From positions 1 through 21,447 of the forward strand of contig JAAYYJ010000223.1 of assembly GCA_012515455.1 (NCBI GenBank): a stretch of 21,447 nt of DNA. The letters are read 5' to 3'. This document shows, one piece after another, positions 1 to 8,288 of this stretch (position 1 is its first letter; the number at the start of each line of letters is the position of its first letter). The notes under the pieces were generated by a model. The model searched no databases. It was not told where the DNA came from and was given only the letters and a program-made list of their open reading frames with translations. The translations under genes were made by a program, and so were the position numbers. The DNA comes from Oligosphaeraceae bacterium. Lineage in GTDB: Bacteria > Verrucomicrobiota > Lentisphaeria > Oligosphaerales > Oligosphaeraceae.

Positions 1-3000
1 AATCACATAGACCACACTCAAAGAGGAGAAATTCAAATTGAGATCACCGATCAGCCCGGTCCGGGTCAGGATGATGCTGGTGAACTGCCCGATCAGGTAG
101 CCGCCGACCGAACCGATGACACTGTACACGAAGGCCTCCGCCAGAAAGAACATCCCGATATGGGTCGGATTCAAGCCCACGGCGTTGTAAATCGCAATCT
201 CCGCCTTGCGCTCATATACCGAACCCATCATGGTATTGAGAATGATACTCCCGGAAATCAGCAGCGGGATGATCAGGAACGCCAGTCCGCCAATTGCGGT
301 CCGGTGACCATCGCCGATGAAGTATACACCGCTGGCCAGGCTGCGGCGAGATTCTGCACCGATCTTGAATGCCTCCAGGCTGCCAATATGAAACTTGCTG
401 GCGTTGGTCACAGTCAGCATGTTCTCCACCAGGTCCCAGACCTTCCGCCGGGGAGAAAGCTTCAGAGAGATGCTGTAAGGATATGCCCCCAGAAGCCTGG
501 CGGTGCCTTGCGGAATGATGGCCAAATCTCTTAAGTCGGTGTAAAACACGCCAGTCTCATCTTCATCGCTGAAATGACGGCCGGCACTACCGCTGCTGTC
601 AGCCTGCTGCACCATCCGCTTCACCGGCAGAACCGGACGCTGATTGAGGTCCTGCAGCGTCAAAAATGCCTGGTCGGACAATATGCCCACAATGGCCAGG
701 CGCTGCCCCTGGAAATACAAATACTGCCCGCTGAGCCCGTCCGGCGCAATGCCCAGGGCCGCAGCCAGCGCTTCCGGCAGCACGCATTCCCAGGCCTGAT
801 CGCTGGAAAAGAACCGCCCGGCGGTCAGGGCCAGCGGACGAATAAAGCCGTCCTCCTGCGGCGACAGCCCCAGAAAAGCATCCACACTGGCGACCTTCCC
901 GGCACTGCTCTCAACGCGAAACACCAATGCCCCGCTGGGGACCTTGGCCGGCATCAACCAGCGCCGCACCGAAATCTCGCCCCAGCCGGTAAACAACTCC
1001 CGCAGGCAGCGCAGGGTCGCTTCATCCATGCAGCTGTTGCCCGGCCAATGGAACATCAGGCCGCTGTACTGCGCCGTACTGGCCCGCTGCACCACCGTGG
1101 GACTGAGCTTTTTCGAGATGCTGGTGAAAGCCAGCATAGTGAAGGTCACCAGCACCACCGTGGCCGTGGTCAGGGCAGTCCGGATGCGCCGGCGCTTCAT
1201 GTTGTTCACTCCGATCAGCATCGCAGACTGTCCCACGGTCGATACCCCCACTCCAGCGGTACCCACCGTGACGACATCATGCTTGAACAGCAAATGCATC
1301 TCGCCCTCAAACCGGTCATGCAGGATTTTGATTACGAAAGTCCCCAGCCCGCCCATGATGAAGGCAATGAAAATCGCCTCCGGAGTCTGTGCCACCCGGA
1401 ACGCAGGATGAATTTGCCGGAAGACCAGGAAGGTCAGTACGAACAGCCCGGCGAAGCACAGCATCTCCAGCTCAATGCGCTTGAACTTGAACAGCAGCTT
1501 CTCCAGAAAAAAGCAGAATGGCAGCAGCAGCGCCAGATAGAACACCACCGCCTTGAGCATATCGTTGGTGATGTCCGCCAGGCGCTGGTAGGCCTTGCTC
1601 TGAGCCCCCAGTGCCAGGTAGAGATTCTGCACGTAGTCCAGCCAGCGGCATTCCTGCCGCGATTGCTCCAGCGCAGCTATCGCACGGTCACCGGATTCCA
1701 GGAATTGCGCCGACAAATCATCGCTGGTACCGGCCAAGGCGGCCTGGCGGGCGTGATTCAAGCGCGACATATCTTGCACCGCAGTGGCAAAAAAGCCCGT
1801 ATCGAAGGCCGCGGGTGAGGCGAAGCCCCGCCCCGCCGGGTCCTGGGTTGTGCCATTCAAAGCCAGCAACCGGCCACGAGTCAGTATCTTCAAGGGCTCA
1901 CCGCGTTCAAGATAAAACGCGCCCGGGCCGTCCAGGGGCAAAAAGACCCGGCTCGTATAGATGCTGGAAATCCCCGCCAGACCAAATTTCCGGGGCGGGG
2001 TATTGAGCAGTCCGTTCAGCAGCAGATAGTCATGCTCGGTAATCTTGTCCACCGCAATCAGGGCCGGGTTCTCCCGGGCGTAGAGGGGATATTCGCAGGC
2101 CGCAAACAGGGGCAAAGTCTTCTCCCGCCTTACCCGGCTGATCTGGGAAGCCAGCTTGCTCTCGTTCTCACCCACGTCCAGAACCTGCTCCACCTGGACA
2201 AAATCCGGGTCATAACGGAAGGCCGCCGGCAGCAGGATGTTCGGGCCCAAGCCATAAATCACCGCCACGGCGCGCTCGTCCGTCAAGGCGCAAATAGCAT
2301 TGACCACAGTGCCGCTGACCACCGGCAGATATTCCTTGGCCGGTTCAAACAGGGTCAGCATGCTCCCGGGTACCGGCAGCTGCGGCAGCACCGCGGCGGC
2401 ATATTCATCAAACCGGAAGGTCTTGATCAGCACACTCCAGTTGTAGCGCCAGTCGAACGGGCGCTGTTTCAGGGACTGTTCGTAGATTTGTGGCGAACCG
2501 GTGCCGCGATTATCCAGCAGCGCCCGCAAATAATTCACGCTGTAGTCGCAGAGGCTCTCAAAACGGGCGGGGTCAATCTGGTATACAGTATCACCTTGAG
2601 TGAAAATACGCTCGTTCGCGGCAAAGACATTGCGCAGCGAGAAAGCCGGAATCTTTCTGGCTACCTGATAGACCTTGTAGGTGTCATCATTCAGAGGATA
2701 ATAATAACTCTCGGGATGCCCACCCTGACGAGTCATCGCATCGACAAAGGATATCGGACCGGCCTGGTCAGCCTGCAGACTCCGGGCTACCGCCGACGAA
2801 TGCAGCCCAAAACGACGCCCCCAGGCCGTGCTGCCATGATGCTCGCCGGAAGACATCCCGACCAGATGGTTGCGCCAGTTCAACTGCAAATCCAGACCGA
2901 ACAGCAGTTTCCGCTCCGCCAGGACTTCCCGGACTTGCAAATTGGCCGAAGTGCGGGAGATTTCCTCCTGATTCAACCGCCGCCAGGTGCGGCGGCTGGC

Positions 3001-4368
3001 AGTGATCTCCTGCACATACCCACGCAGTACCTCAACCTCCTCGGCCGTCAAATCGCTGAGGCGGTGCTGGACCCCGACCCGGTTGAACAAGGTCAGCACC
3101 TTCACATAACGCTGCCGCTGCTCCTCCAGGCGGGAGGACTCCGCAACGTGCTCCGCCTCAGGCAGCTGCCGGCGCTGCAAGGACAGCAGCTCGGATTTGA
3201 TCCGGTTGACCTCCCGCCGCGCCAAATCCACCAGGGGTTCCTTGACACTGATATTCCGGCCCGTACTGGCATCAACCAAGTTGCGCCAGCTCAGCAAGAG
3301 CTCCTCGTCCTGCCGGCTGGGCGGCTGCAGGTTCAGCTGCTCATAATGGGAGAGAAACAACTCCTCCAGGCGCGAGTTGGCGGCCAGGGCATCGAGCATC
3401 TCCTGGAGATGCTGGCGCTCGCTGAGCAGACTCCAGGTCAGGATGCGCTCACCCAGATAGTGCGCGCAGTGAGCATTGACTAGGCAGAACAATACCGAGC
3501 GGGCGGGTGGGCGGCGGTGGAACTCCTGCAGCAGCGACAGCAGCAGCTGGATATTCCCGGCGTCAGAAGCCCCGGCGGCCAGGCCCGGAACTGCGGCGTT
3601 GCTGTCCAAATGGGCCGTGAGCAGCACAGTCTCCCGGTTGAGCACCGGGTCGCTGCCCGGCAGCAGCACCCAGAGATTGCGCAACAGCTGATTCTGCCAG
3701 CGTGACGGCTCGGAGACTATCCGCCCCGGGACCGGACCCGACCGCAGCCGCTCCCGCAGCCGGCCGGCCGCAGGCTCGGGCAGCAGATAACGCGGCACCC
3801 CGACATCGGTGGCATAGACCTTGGACTGCCCCTCCAGCATCGTCGCCGCGGGAGAATCGAGGAACAGGAAGCCCCGGAAGCCAAAACGCAGCAGTGACAG
3901 CCAGGCGCTCCCGGAATTGAATTCCAGCACCGCGATGCGTTCCTGCAGCTGCTGTCCCTGCAGAGCCTGCAGCGCCGCTTCCTCACCATAACCCAAATAC
4001 AGAAGCTCACAGCTGAAATCGCGCTCCGGGAAATTCCCCGGCCGGGTCAGGGTCGGGTGCAGGATATGGATTGGCCAGGGGCTGCCCTGCTCCGCCAGCT
4101 GCAGAGTCGCGGCGCCGGGCTGAAAACAGGGAGCCACAAATTCCATACTGCCGCATGTCAGCCCGCTGTCCCGGAAAATCTTCTCCGCGCGTTCTTGCAG
4201 CAACAGATTGCCGGGCGAACCGGCCAGGCGGTTCGGAACGCCAGCGAGCAAACTCTGCAAAGACTCATAATGGCTCTCAGCCCTGATAATATGGCTGAGC
4301 ATCAGCCCGGCTAGCAGCCAAACCAACGCTCTCCTTGCCATCAGCAGCTGAATGCCCCCTGCCATCAT
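1..4368 (-). CDS. Giant FtsX/MacB-type ABC permease with N-terminal M28 peptidase-like domain (3' end cut by window edge)
   Basis: I translated one uninterrupted frame of 1456 codons, open at the left edge, so the C-terminus is missing. The start ATG overlaps the upstream stop codon as ATGA. Residues ~10-34 look like a signal peptide or anchor. Residues ~45-600 resemble an M28 metallopeptidase: RLAGSPG near 50, TAHLDS with H253/D255, and GASDAGN with D269. A charged, probably helical insert (~310-490) interrupts it. The catalytic Glu-Glu pair expected after RSVLFCLVNA is His300-Cys301. Hydrophobic segments lie near 940-956, 965-985, 998-1016 and 1063-1085. After a large extracytoplasmic domain (~1086-1355), an FtsX core begins, with ERKAEIAIYNAVGLNP and the following EAFVYSVIGSVGGYLIGQ segment. 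FtsX permeases work with LolD/MacB-like ATPases in lipoprotein release, export or cell-wall hydrolase control. The substrate here is unknown. Confidence 0.88.
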   Translation of the reverse strand, partial: MMAGGIQLLMARRALVWLLAGLMLSHIIRAESHYESLQSLLAGVPNRLAGSPGNLLLQERAEKIFRDSGLTCGSMEFVAPCFQPGAATLQLAEQGSPWPIHILHPTLTRPGNFPERDFSCELLYLGYGEEAALQALQGQQLQERIAVLEFNSGSAWLSLLRFGFRGFLFLDSPAATMLEGQSKVYATDVGVPRYLLPEPAAGRLRERLRSGPVPGRIVSEPSRWQNQLLRNLWVLLPGSDPVLNRETVLLTAHLDSNAAVPGLAAGASDAGNIQLLLSLLQEFHRRPPARSVLFCLVNAHCAHYLGERILTWSLLSERQHLQEMLDALAANSRLEELFLSHYEQLNLQPPSRQDEELLLSWRNLVDASTGRNISVKEPLVDLARREVNRIKSELLSLQRRQLPEAEHVAESSRLEEQRQRYVKVLTLFNRVGVQHRLSDLTAEEVEVLRGYVQEITASRRTWRRLNQEEISRTSANLQVREVLAERKLLFGLDLQLNWRNHLVGMSSGEHHGSTAWGRRFGLHSSAVARSLQADQAGPISFVDAMTRQGGHPESYYYPLNDDTYKVYQVARKIPAFSLRNVFAANERIFTQGDTVYQIDPARFESLCDYSVNYLRALLDNRGTGSPQIYEQSLKQRPFDWRYNWSVLIKTFRFDEYAAAVLPQLPVPGSMLTLFEPAKEYLPVVSGTVVNAICALTDERAVAVIYGLGPNILLPAAFRYDPDFVQVEQVLDVGENESKLASQISRVRREKTLPLFAACEYPLYARENPALIAVDKITEHDYLLLNGLLNTPPRKFGLAGISSIYTSRVFLPLDGPGAFYLERGEPLKILTRGRLLALNGTTQDPAGRGFASPAAFDTGFFATAVQDMSRLNHARQAALAGTSDDLSAQFLESGDRAIAALEQSRQECRWLDYVQNLYLALGAQSKAYQRLADITNDMLKAVVFYLALLLPFCFFLEKLLFKFKRIELEMLCFAGLFVLTFLVFRQIHPAFRVAQTPEAIFIAFIMGGLGTFVIKILHDRFEGEMHLLFKHDVVTVGTAGVGVSTVGQSAMLIGVNNMKRRRIRTALTTATVVLVTFTMLAFTSISKKLSPTVVQRASTAQYSGLMFHWPGNSCMDEATLRCLRELFTGWGEISVRRWLMPAKVPSGALVFRVESSAGKVASVDAFLGLSPQEDGFIRPLALTAGRFFSSDQAWECVLPEALAAALGIAPDGLSGQYLYFQGQRLAIVGILSDQAFLTLQDLNQRPVLPVKRMVQQADSSGSAGRHFSDEDETGVFYTDLRDLAIIPQGTARLLGAYPYSISLKLSPRRKVWDLVENMLTVTNASKFHIGSLEAFKIGAESRRSLASGVYFIGDGHRTAIGGLAFLIIPLLISGSIILNTMMGSVYERKAEIAIYNAVGLNPTHIGMFFLAEAFVYSVIGSVGGYLIGQFTSIILTRTGLIGDLNLNFSSLSVVYVI

Positions 4369-4757
4369 TGTCCCCCGGCGGCTTTGACACCTATGGCAAT
4401 AATATTCCGCCGGGTCAGGGTTTTCAGAAAATCCGCCAGACTCAACAGCGCCTCGCGTTGATTCAGATTGTACTTCTGCACCAGCAGACGGCACAAATCC
4501 CCGACCGTGCGCTCGCCATCAATGCTGCGCAGCACAAACGCGCCGATGCTGTCCAGATGGTAACTCCGCTGCCGCTGCGGCAGCCCCAGCCGCGCCCAGA
4601 ACCCTGCCGGAGCACGGCTGCTGACCTGCACGCTGACCGTGCCGTCTTCCTCCTCAGTGCATTGCGCACCTGGATTCAAGGCCGGGATGCTGCCCAAAGA
4701 CTCCTCCCGGCTGATTTCCGTCCGCCCCGCAGCAGTCTGTGAAGTGAAAAAAAACAT
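4365..4757 (-). CDS. PqqD-like small protein
   Basis: A 130-residue protein between the ATPase and permease genes. Residues ~25-122 follow the PqqD-family pattern: a PALNP start, then YHLDSIGAFVLRSIDGERTV and a helical end with FLKTLTRRNIIAIGV. PqqD folds bind peptides and underlie the RiPP recognition element, so peptide binding is possible. No radical SAM enzyme or precursor peptide is visible nearby. I chose ATG at 4757, preceded by AGGAGAG at a somewhat long spacing. An in-frame TTG at 4808 overlaps the ATPase stop and would give 147 residues. The stop overlaps the permease start by four bases, suggesting translational coupling. Residues 1-24 are not conserved-looking. Family assignment is fairly sure; the role is inference from position. 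Confidence 0.72.
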   Translation of the reverse strand: MFFFTSQTAAGRTEISREESLGSIPALNPGAQCTEEEDGTVSVQVSSRAPAGFWARLGLPQRQRSYHLDSIGAFVLRSIDGERTVGDLCRLLVQKYNLNQREALLSLADFLKTLTRRNIIAIGVKAAGGQ

Positions 4758-4804
4758 CCCTGCCCACTCTCCTGGTTCTCTGCGCCAGCGACCGGCCGCG
4801 CAGT

Positions 4805-5548
4805 TCAAATCACCCGGCCGTCGATATGGCCGATCCTGATGTCAATGTCCGAACGTCTCTCCAGACGCTCTGCCCGCCCGTCCCGAATCCACAGAATCCG
4901 GTCTGAGGCACTGAGCATCTTCATGTCGTGGGTCGCGGTTATGATGGTCACGCCATCTTCCTCCTTCAGCTGCTGCAGCAGAGAAATCATCTCCCGGCCC
5001 GTCTCCACATCCAGATTGGCGGTCGGCTCATCAGCCAGAATGATCACCGGCGAGTTGGCAATGGCACGTGCCACCGCCACCCGCTGCTGCTGACCCCCGG
5101 ATAACTCGTAGGGACGATGAAAAAGACGCTCCCCCAGACCGACCTTCGACAGTATCCGGCCCGCCCGCAGACGGGCCTCATCAGCACCCACACCGGCAAA
5201 AATCATCGGCAGGCTCACATTCTCCAGGGCGGTCAGCACCGGCAGAATGTTGTAGGACTGGAAGATGTAGCCGATTTTGTGGCAGCGCATCCAGGCCATC
5301 TCATAAGAATCCAGCTGGGCCAGATCAATTTCATCCATGAACACCATCCCCTCAGTCGGAGAATCGATCCCCCCAATCAGGTTGAAAAGAGTGCTCTTGC
5401 CGGAACCCGACGGACCCATGATGGACAGAAACTCCCCCCGCCGGATATCCAGCGTGACTCCATCCAAAGCCCTGGTCACATTCTCCCCTGAACCATAATA
5501 GCGCTTGACCTCTAAGAGCCGGACGACAATATCCTGGTAGACACTCAT
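4805..5548 (-). CDS. ABC transporter ATP-binding protein, LolD/MacB type
   Basis: A 247-residue cytoplasmic nucleotide-binding subunit expected to power the adjacent FtsX-type permease. All ABC motifs are intact: Walker A GPSGSGKST at 45-53, Q-loop Gln97, signature LSGGQQQR at 149-156, Walker B VIILADEP at 168-175 with Asp173-Glu174, and switch His207. The LolD/MacB/FtsE group is recognised by ALDGVTLDIRRGEF, the IGGIDSPTEG stretch and the YIFQSYNILPVLTALENVSLP segment. Its length is usual for the group. I chose ATG 5548; an in-frame TTG at 5569 adds seven residues. It is the first gene of the three-gene unit, in the order ATPase, PqqD-like protein, permease. A 134-bp gap separates it from the lipoprotein gene upstream, so it may have its own promoter, though I could not identify one. 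Confidence 0.93.
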   Translation of the reverse strand: MSVYQDIVVRLLEVKRYYGSGENVTRALDGVTLDIRRGEFLSIMGPSGSGKSTLFNLIGGIDSPTEGMVFMDEIDLAQLDSYEMAWMRCHKIGYIFQSYNILPVLTALENVSLPMIFAGVGADEARLRAGRILSKVGLGERLFHRPYELSGGQQQRVAVARAIANSPVIILADEPTANLDVETGREMISLLQQLKEEDGVTIITATHDMKMLSASDRILWIRDGRAERLERRSDIDIRIGHIDGRVI

Positions 5549-5682
5549 CTCTGCTGGACCGCCTTGCAAGGGTTCCCGTAGCTATACCATCTCCAGAAAC
5601 GACTCCGGCAGGAGGATTATTGGCAATGCGCCGCCAGGAGCCTCGTTTTAGCCCCCGCAGGCGGCAGCAACCCGCGACCGCC

Positions 5683-6105
5683 CTAACGATAGTCAGCCGG
5701 AATCGGCCGGGCGGACAACCCTTCCCGGCTCACATCAGTTCGCTTGGCCGCTTCCACCGCCTGCTTCCAGAGGTCCTTCCCCCCCTGCTGGGAAAAATGC
5801 ACCGCCCGCAGATAATTCAAGGCCCGGACACCGCCGTCCACATCCTCTCCATTGCCCGAAGCAACACCATACCAGTAGCGCAGCATCCCGGCATAGCGCT
5901 CGACAATGCCCGGCTCGCGCGAAGCCAGACGGGCCCCCTCCAGCAGCCTGAATACGCCGACCTGCAGAATTTCCTCATCCACCCATTGCAGCTGGCCCGG
6001 CCGCGGACGGCTCTGGTCCGTATAGCCCCGCCCGGTCAGACAGGCCGACAGCAGCAGCGTGCATATTATGCCGCCCAGCCATATCTTGATCCATCCGGTA
6101 GTCAT
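5683..6105 (-). CDS. Small predicted lipoprotein
   Basis: About 140 residues beginning MTTGWIKIW, with a hydrophobic stretch ending in the lipobox LLSAC (Cys at residue 22). It is therefore predicted to be lipid-anchored after signal peptidase II cleavage. The mature part is mostly helical, with VFRLLEGARLASREPG and RYWYGVASGNGEDVDGGVRALNYL. This faintly recalls TPR or Sel1-like helical repeats, but I do not recognise a family. ATG at 6105 has AGGA six bases upstream. ATG at 6108 is an equal alternative, and ATG at 6150 would overlap the MgtC-family gene and bury the signal sequence. It sits directly downstream of that gene on the same strand, probably in the same transcript. Function unknown. 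Confidence 0.7.
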   Translation of the reverse strand: MTTGWIKIWLGGIICTLLLSACLTGRGYTDQSRPRPGQLQWVDEEILQVGVFRLLEGARLASREPGIVERYAGMLRYWYGVASGNGEDVDGGVRALNYLRAVHFSQQGGKDLWKQAVEAAKRTDVSREGLSARPIPADYR

Positions 6106-6137
6106 CATCTGTCCTGATATCATCCAGCCCACCGGCG

Positions 6138-6815
6138 CTAACTGATGCATTCTATGCGCAGGGACCGCAAATCCACGGCAAAATTCCTGACCCCGGCCGA
6201 GATACTGTTCGACATCTCCAGCTGCCCAATGCTGGTCATGGTGTCTACCACAAACACCGTGGTGTGAATATTGTTCACCGCATCATAACTGAGATCCGTG
6301 GACATGATTGTGATGCCGCGATGCTGGGAAACAAATTCCCGCATCAGCCGGGGAATCTCTGCACTGCCGGAAGAAATGGTGACCCTCAGAGAAAACAACC
6401 GGTGCAGGCGATTCTCCAGACGCTTCACCGTCAGCAGCACCGCCAATACCCCGAAAGCCACGATAGTCGCCTGCACCAGCCAGCCCGTCGCACAGGCCAT
6501 GCCAATCGCCGCTACCAGCCACATGCAGGCCGCAGTGGTCAGACCACGCACCGAAAACCCGGATTTGAGAATCGTGCCCGCGCCCAGGAAGCCGATGCCC
6601 GAGACCACCTGAGCCGCAATGCGTCCGGGGTCTCCCGCCCGGCCGCTGGCCTCCGCCAGGGTGAGCGATACCAACGTGAACAGCGCCGCACCCACCGACA
6701 CCAGCATGTGAGTGCGCAGCCCCGCCGCCCGGCCGTGGATGTCGCGCTCAATGCCAATTACTCCTCCCAGTATCATTGCCAGACCTATCCGGCCCAGGAA
6801 AATTTGCATTTCCAT
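6138..6815 (-). CDS. MgtC/SapB family membrane protein
   Basis: A 225-residue inner-membrane protein. The family hallmarks are clear: IGIERD at 20-25, AGLRTHMLV at 30-38, GIGFLGAG at 72-79, and RGLTTAACMW from 89. Four to five hydrophobic helices cover residues ~5-135. The remaining ~85 residues form a soluble tail like the ACT-like domain of longer MgtC proteins. Family members are linked to growth under low magnesium, acid or intracellular stress, and some act by inhibiting F1Fo ATP synthase; they are probably not Mg transporters themselves. I chose ATG 6815, with GGGA upstream; the open frame extends to 6872 but those residues are not family-like. A sigma70-type promoter at 6891-6919 would give a leader of about 70 nt. 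The lipoprotein gene follows on the same strand. Confidence 0.93.
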   Translation of the reverse strand: MEMQIFLGRIGLAMILGGVIGIERDIHGRAAGLRTHMLVSVGAALFTLVSLTLAEASGRAGDPGRIAAQVVSGIGFLGAGTILKSGFSVRGLTTAACMWLVAAIGMACATGWLVQATIVAFGVLAVLLTVKRLENRLHRLFSLRVTISSGSAEIPRLMREFVSQHRGITIMSTDLSYDAVNNIHTTVFVVDTMTSIGQLEMSNSISAGVRNFAVDLRSLRIECIS

Positions 6816-6890
6816 ATTGTTTTTCCCACTGAATGGTTTATAGTTAGTGCAGCAACGCCGGCCAGCCGACAACCAGCAGAGACGGTTGCT

Positions 6891-6919
6891 AATATAGCAT
6901 CATCGCCTAATTTTGCCAA
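6891..6919 (-). promoter_or_regulatory. Predicted sigma70 promoter for the MgtC-family/lipoprotein operon
   Basis: On the minus strand TTGGCA (6919-6914) and TATATT (6896-6891) are separated by exactly 17 bp. Transcription would start near 6884, about 70 nt upstream of the MgtC-family start codon. It lies in the divergent intergenic region shared with rodA. I see no clear plus-strand promoter for rodA in the same stretch. Confidence 0.6.
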
Positions 6920-7049
6920 ATCCAACCAGGCCGCCGACGCAGCAGCAGCACGGGCTTCCGGTTCTTCTTCCTGCTGCTGCCGCTGCCCAGGCTGCAAACA
7001 CCCTTCTGCTCTGCGCCTGTTCCGCACTGCCGCTGGACCATGAATCCGT

Positions 7050-8288
7050 ATGCCCAAAACCAGCCATAATTCCGGGCTGCTCTACTATGCCCGCAGATTC
7101 GATTATCTCGCCTTGCTGATCCAGCTCACCCTCCTCACTGTGGGGGTGGTTTTTATTTACGGCATAGGTGCGGAAATCGGCGGCGCATACATCCACAAGT
7201 GGTACCGGCAAATCTTCTGGATTATCCTGGGTGCGGTAGTCTATGCCGGAGCCGCAATGCTGGATTATCGCCAGCTGGCCAAATCCGCCTGGCTGTTCTA
7301 TCTCTTCGGATTAATCCTGCTGCTGCTGGTCTTCCCCCTGGGAAAATCCATCAACAACGCCCGCAGCTGGATCGTCCTGCCCGGTATCGGACTCTTCCAG
7401 CCCGCCGAAATCGCCAAACCCCTGACCCTCTTCTTCATGGCCTGGCTGGCCAGCCGGACCGCTCTGCGCAACTGCATCATCCCTGCTGCAGTGCCAGTAC
7501 TCGCAGCAGTCGTTCCCCCATTTTTTATCATCTGCCTGCAGCCGGACTACGGTACCGCTCTGCTCCTCCTGCCGGTCACCCTCGCCCTGATTTTCATCAC
7601 CGGCAGCAAAAAACGCTGGCTGCTGCTGGGCGCAGCCATTACCCTGATCACCCTGCCCCTGCTCTTCCAGCTGATGCGACCGCACCAGCAGGAACGCCTG
7701 AAAGTCTTCCTGGAGGCCCCGGTCAATACCGCCCTGGCGCTGGCTTCCCCCTGGCAAAGCGATGCTGCCCGCCAACGCTGGCTGACCTGGCGGGACCACT
7801 TCTTCGCCCTCGAACACGGCAAAGTCCGCGACAGCTGGAATGCCGAGCAGTCGCTCCTGGCAGTCGGCTGCGGCGGACTGACCGGCAAGGGATATATGCA
7901 GGGAACCCACCATGTGCTCGGTTATCTGCCCCAGCCAGTCGCACCCACGGACTTCATCTTCTCGGTCATCGCGGAAGAAAAAGGTTTCCTGGGAGGAGCC
8001 GCCCTGCTGCTGCTGCTCGCACTGCTGATCGTCTGCTACTGCCGCACCGCCATCATCGCCAACAACACCATGGGCAGCTGCCTGGCCCTGGGCACAGCCG
8101 TGCTGCTGGGCACCCACGTCATCATCAATGTCCGCATGACCGTGCAGGCACTGCCCATTATCGGCATCCCCCTGCCCTTCGTCAGCTATGGCGGGTCCTT
8201 CATGCTGGGAACCATGTTCCTGGCCGGAATGGTCCAAAATGTGCATCTGCACCGCAATGACAGCGGAGACCAAGACGATGACCGGTAA
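7050..8288 (+). CDS. rodA: Rod shape-determining protein RodA (SEDS peptidoglycan glycosyltransferase)
   Basis: A 412-residue polytopic inner-membrane protein that polymerises lipid II into glycan strands with a class B PBP during cell elongation. SEDS motifs in order: ARSWI at 104-108, QPAE at 117-120, QPDYGTA at 164-170, GGLTGKG at 275-281, then LPQPVAPTDFIFSVIAEEKG at 293-312 including the conserved catalytic Asp301, and LPFVSYGGS at 375-383. It fits RodA better than FtsW because of the short N-terminus and the GYLPQP loop. The stretch between about 222 and 262 is longer than usual for RodA, by my estimate about 30 residues. ATG 7050 has only a weak GGA upstream. The next gene, lepB, starts inside its last codons. 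No PBP2 (mrdA) gene adjoins it, unlike many rod operons. Confidence 0.95.
   Translation: MPKTSHNSGLLYYARRFDYLALLIQLTLLTVGVVFIYGIGAEIGGAYIHKWYRQIFWIILGAVVYAGAAMLDYRQLAKSAWLFYLFGLILLLLVFPLGKSINNARSWIVLPGIGLFQPAEIAKPLTLFFMAWLASRTALRNCIIPAAVPVLAAVVPPFFIICLQPDYGTALLLLPVTLALIFITGSKKRWLLLGAAITLITLPLLFQLMRPHQQERLKVFLEAPVNTALALASPWQSDAARQRWLTWRDHFFALEHGKVRDSWNAEQSLLAVGCGGLTGKGYMQGTHHVLGYLPQPVAPTDFIFSVIAEEKGFLGGAALLLLLALLIVCYCRTAIIANNTMGSCLALGTAVLLGTHVIINVRMTVQALPIIGIPLPFVSYGGSFMLGTMFLAGMVQNVHLHRNDSGDQDDDR

Noticed and set aside
574..3483. Long plus-strand open frames (574-1818 and 2032-3483) opposite the permease gene
   Set aside because: They are antisense to a continuous 1456-codon frame with clear M28 and FtsX motifs. 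Their products are rich in Gln, Arg, Pro and His with no family pattern, as expected from GC-rich antisense.
6785..7211. Minus-strand frames with Gln/Glu/Ala runs between the MgtC-family gene and rodA
   Set aside because: They cover a CAG/CTG-like simple-sequence tract, overlap both neighbouring genes and their promoter, and show no recognisable domain.
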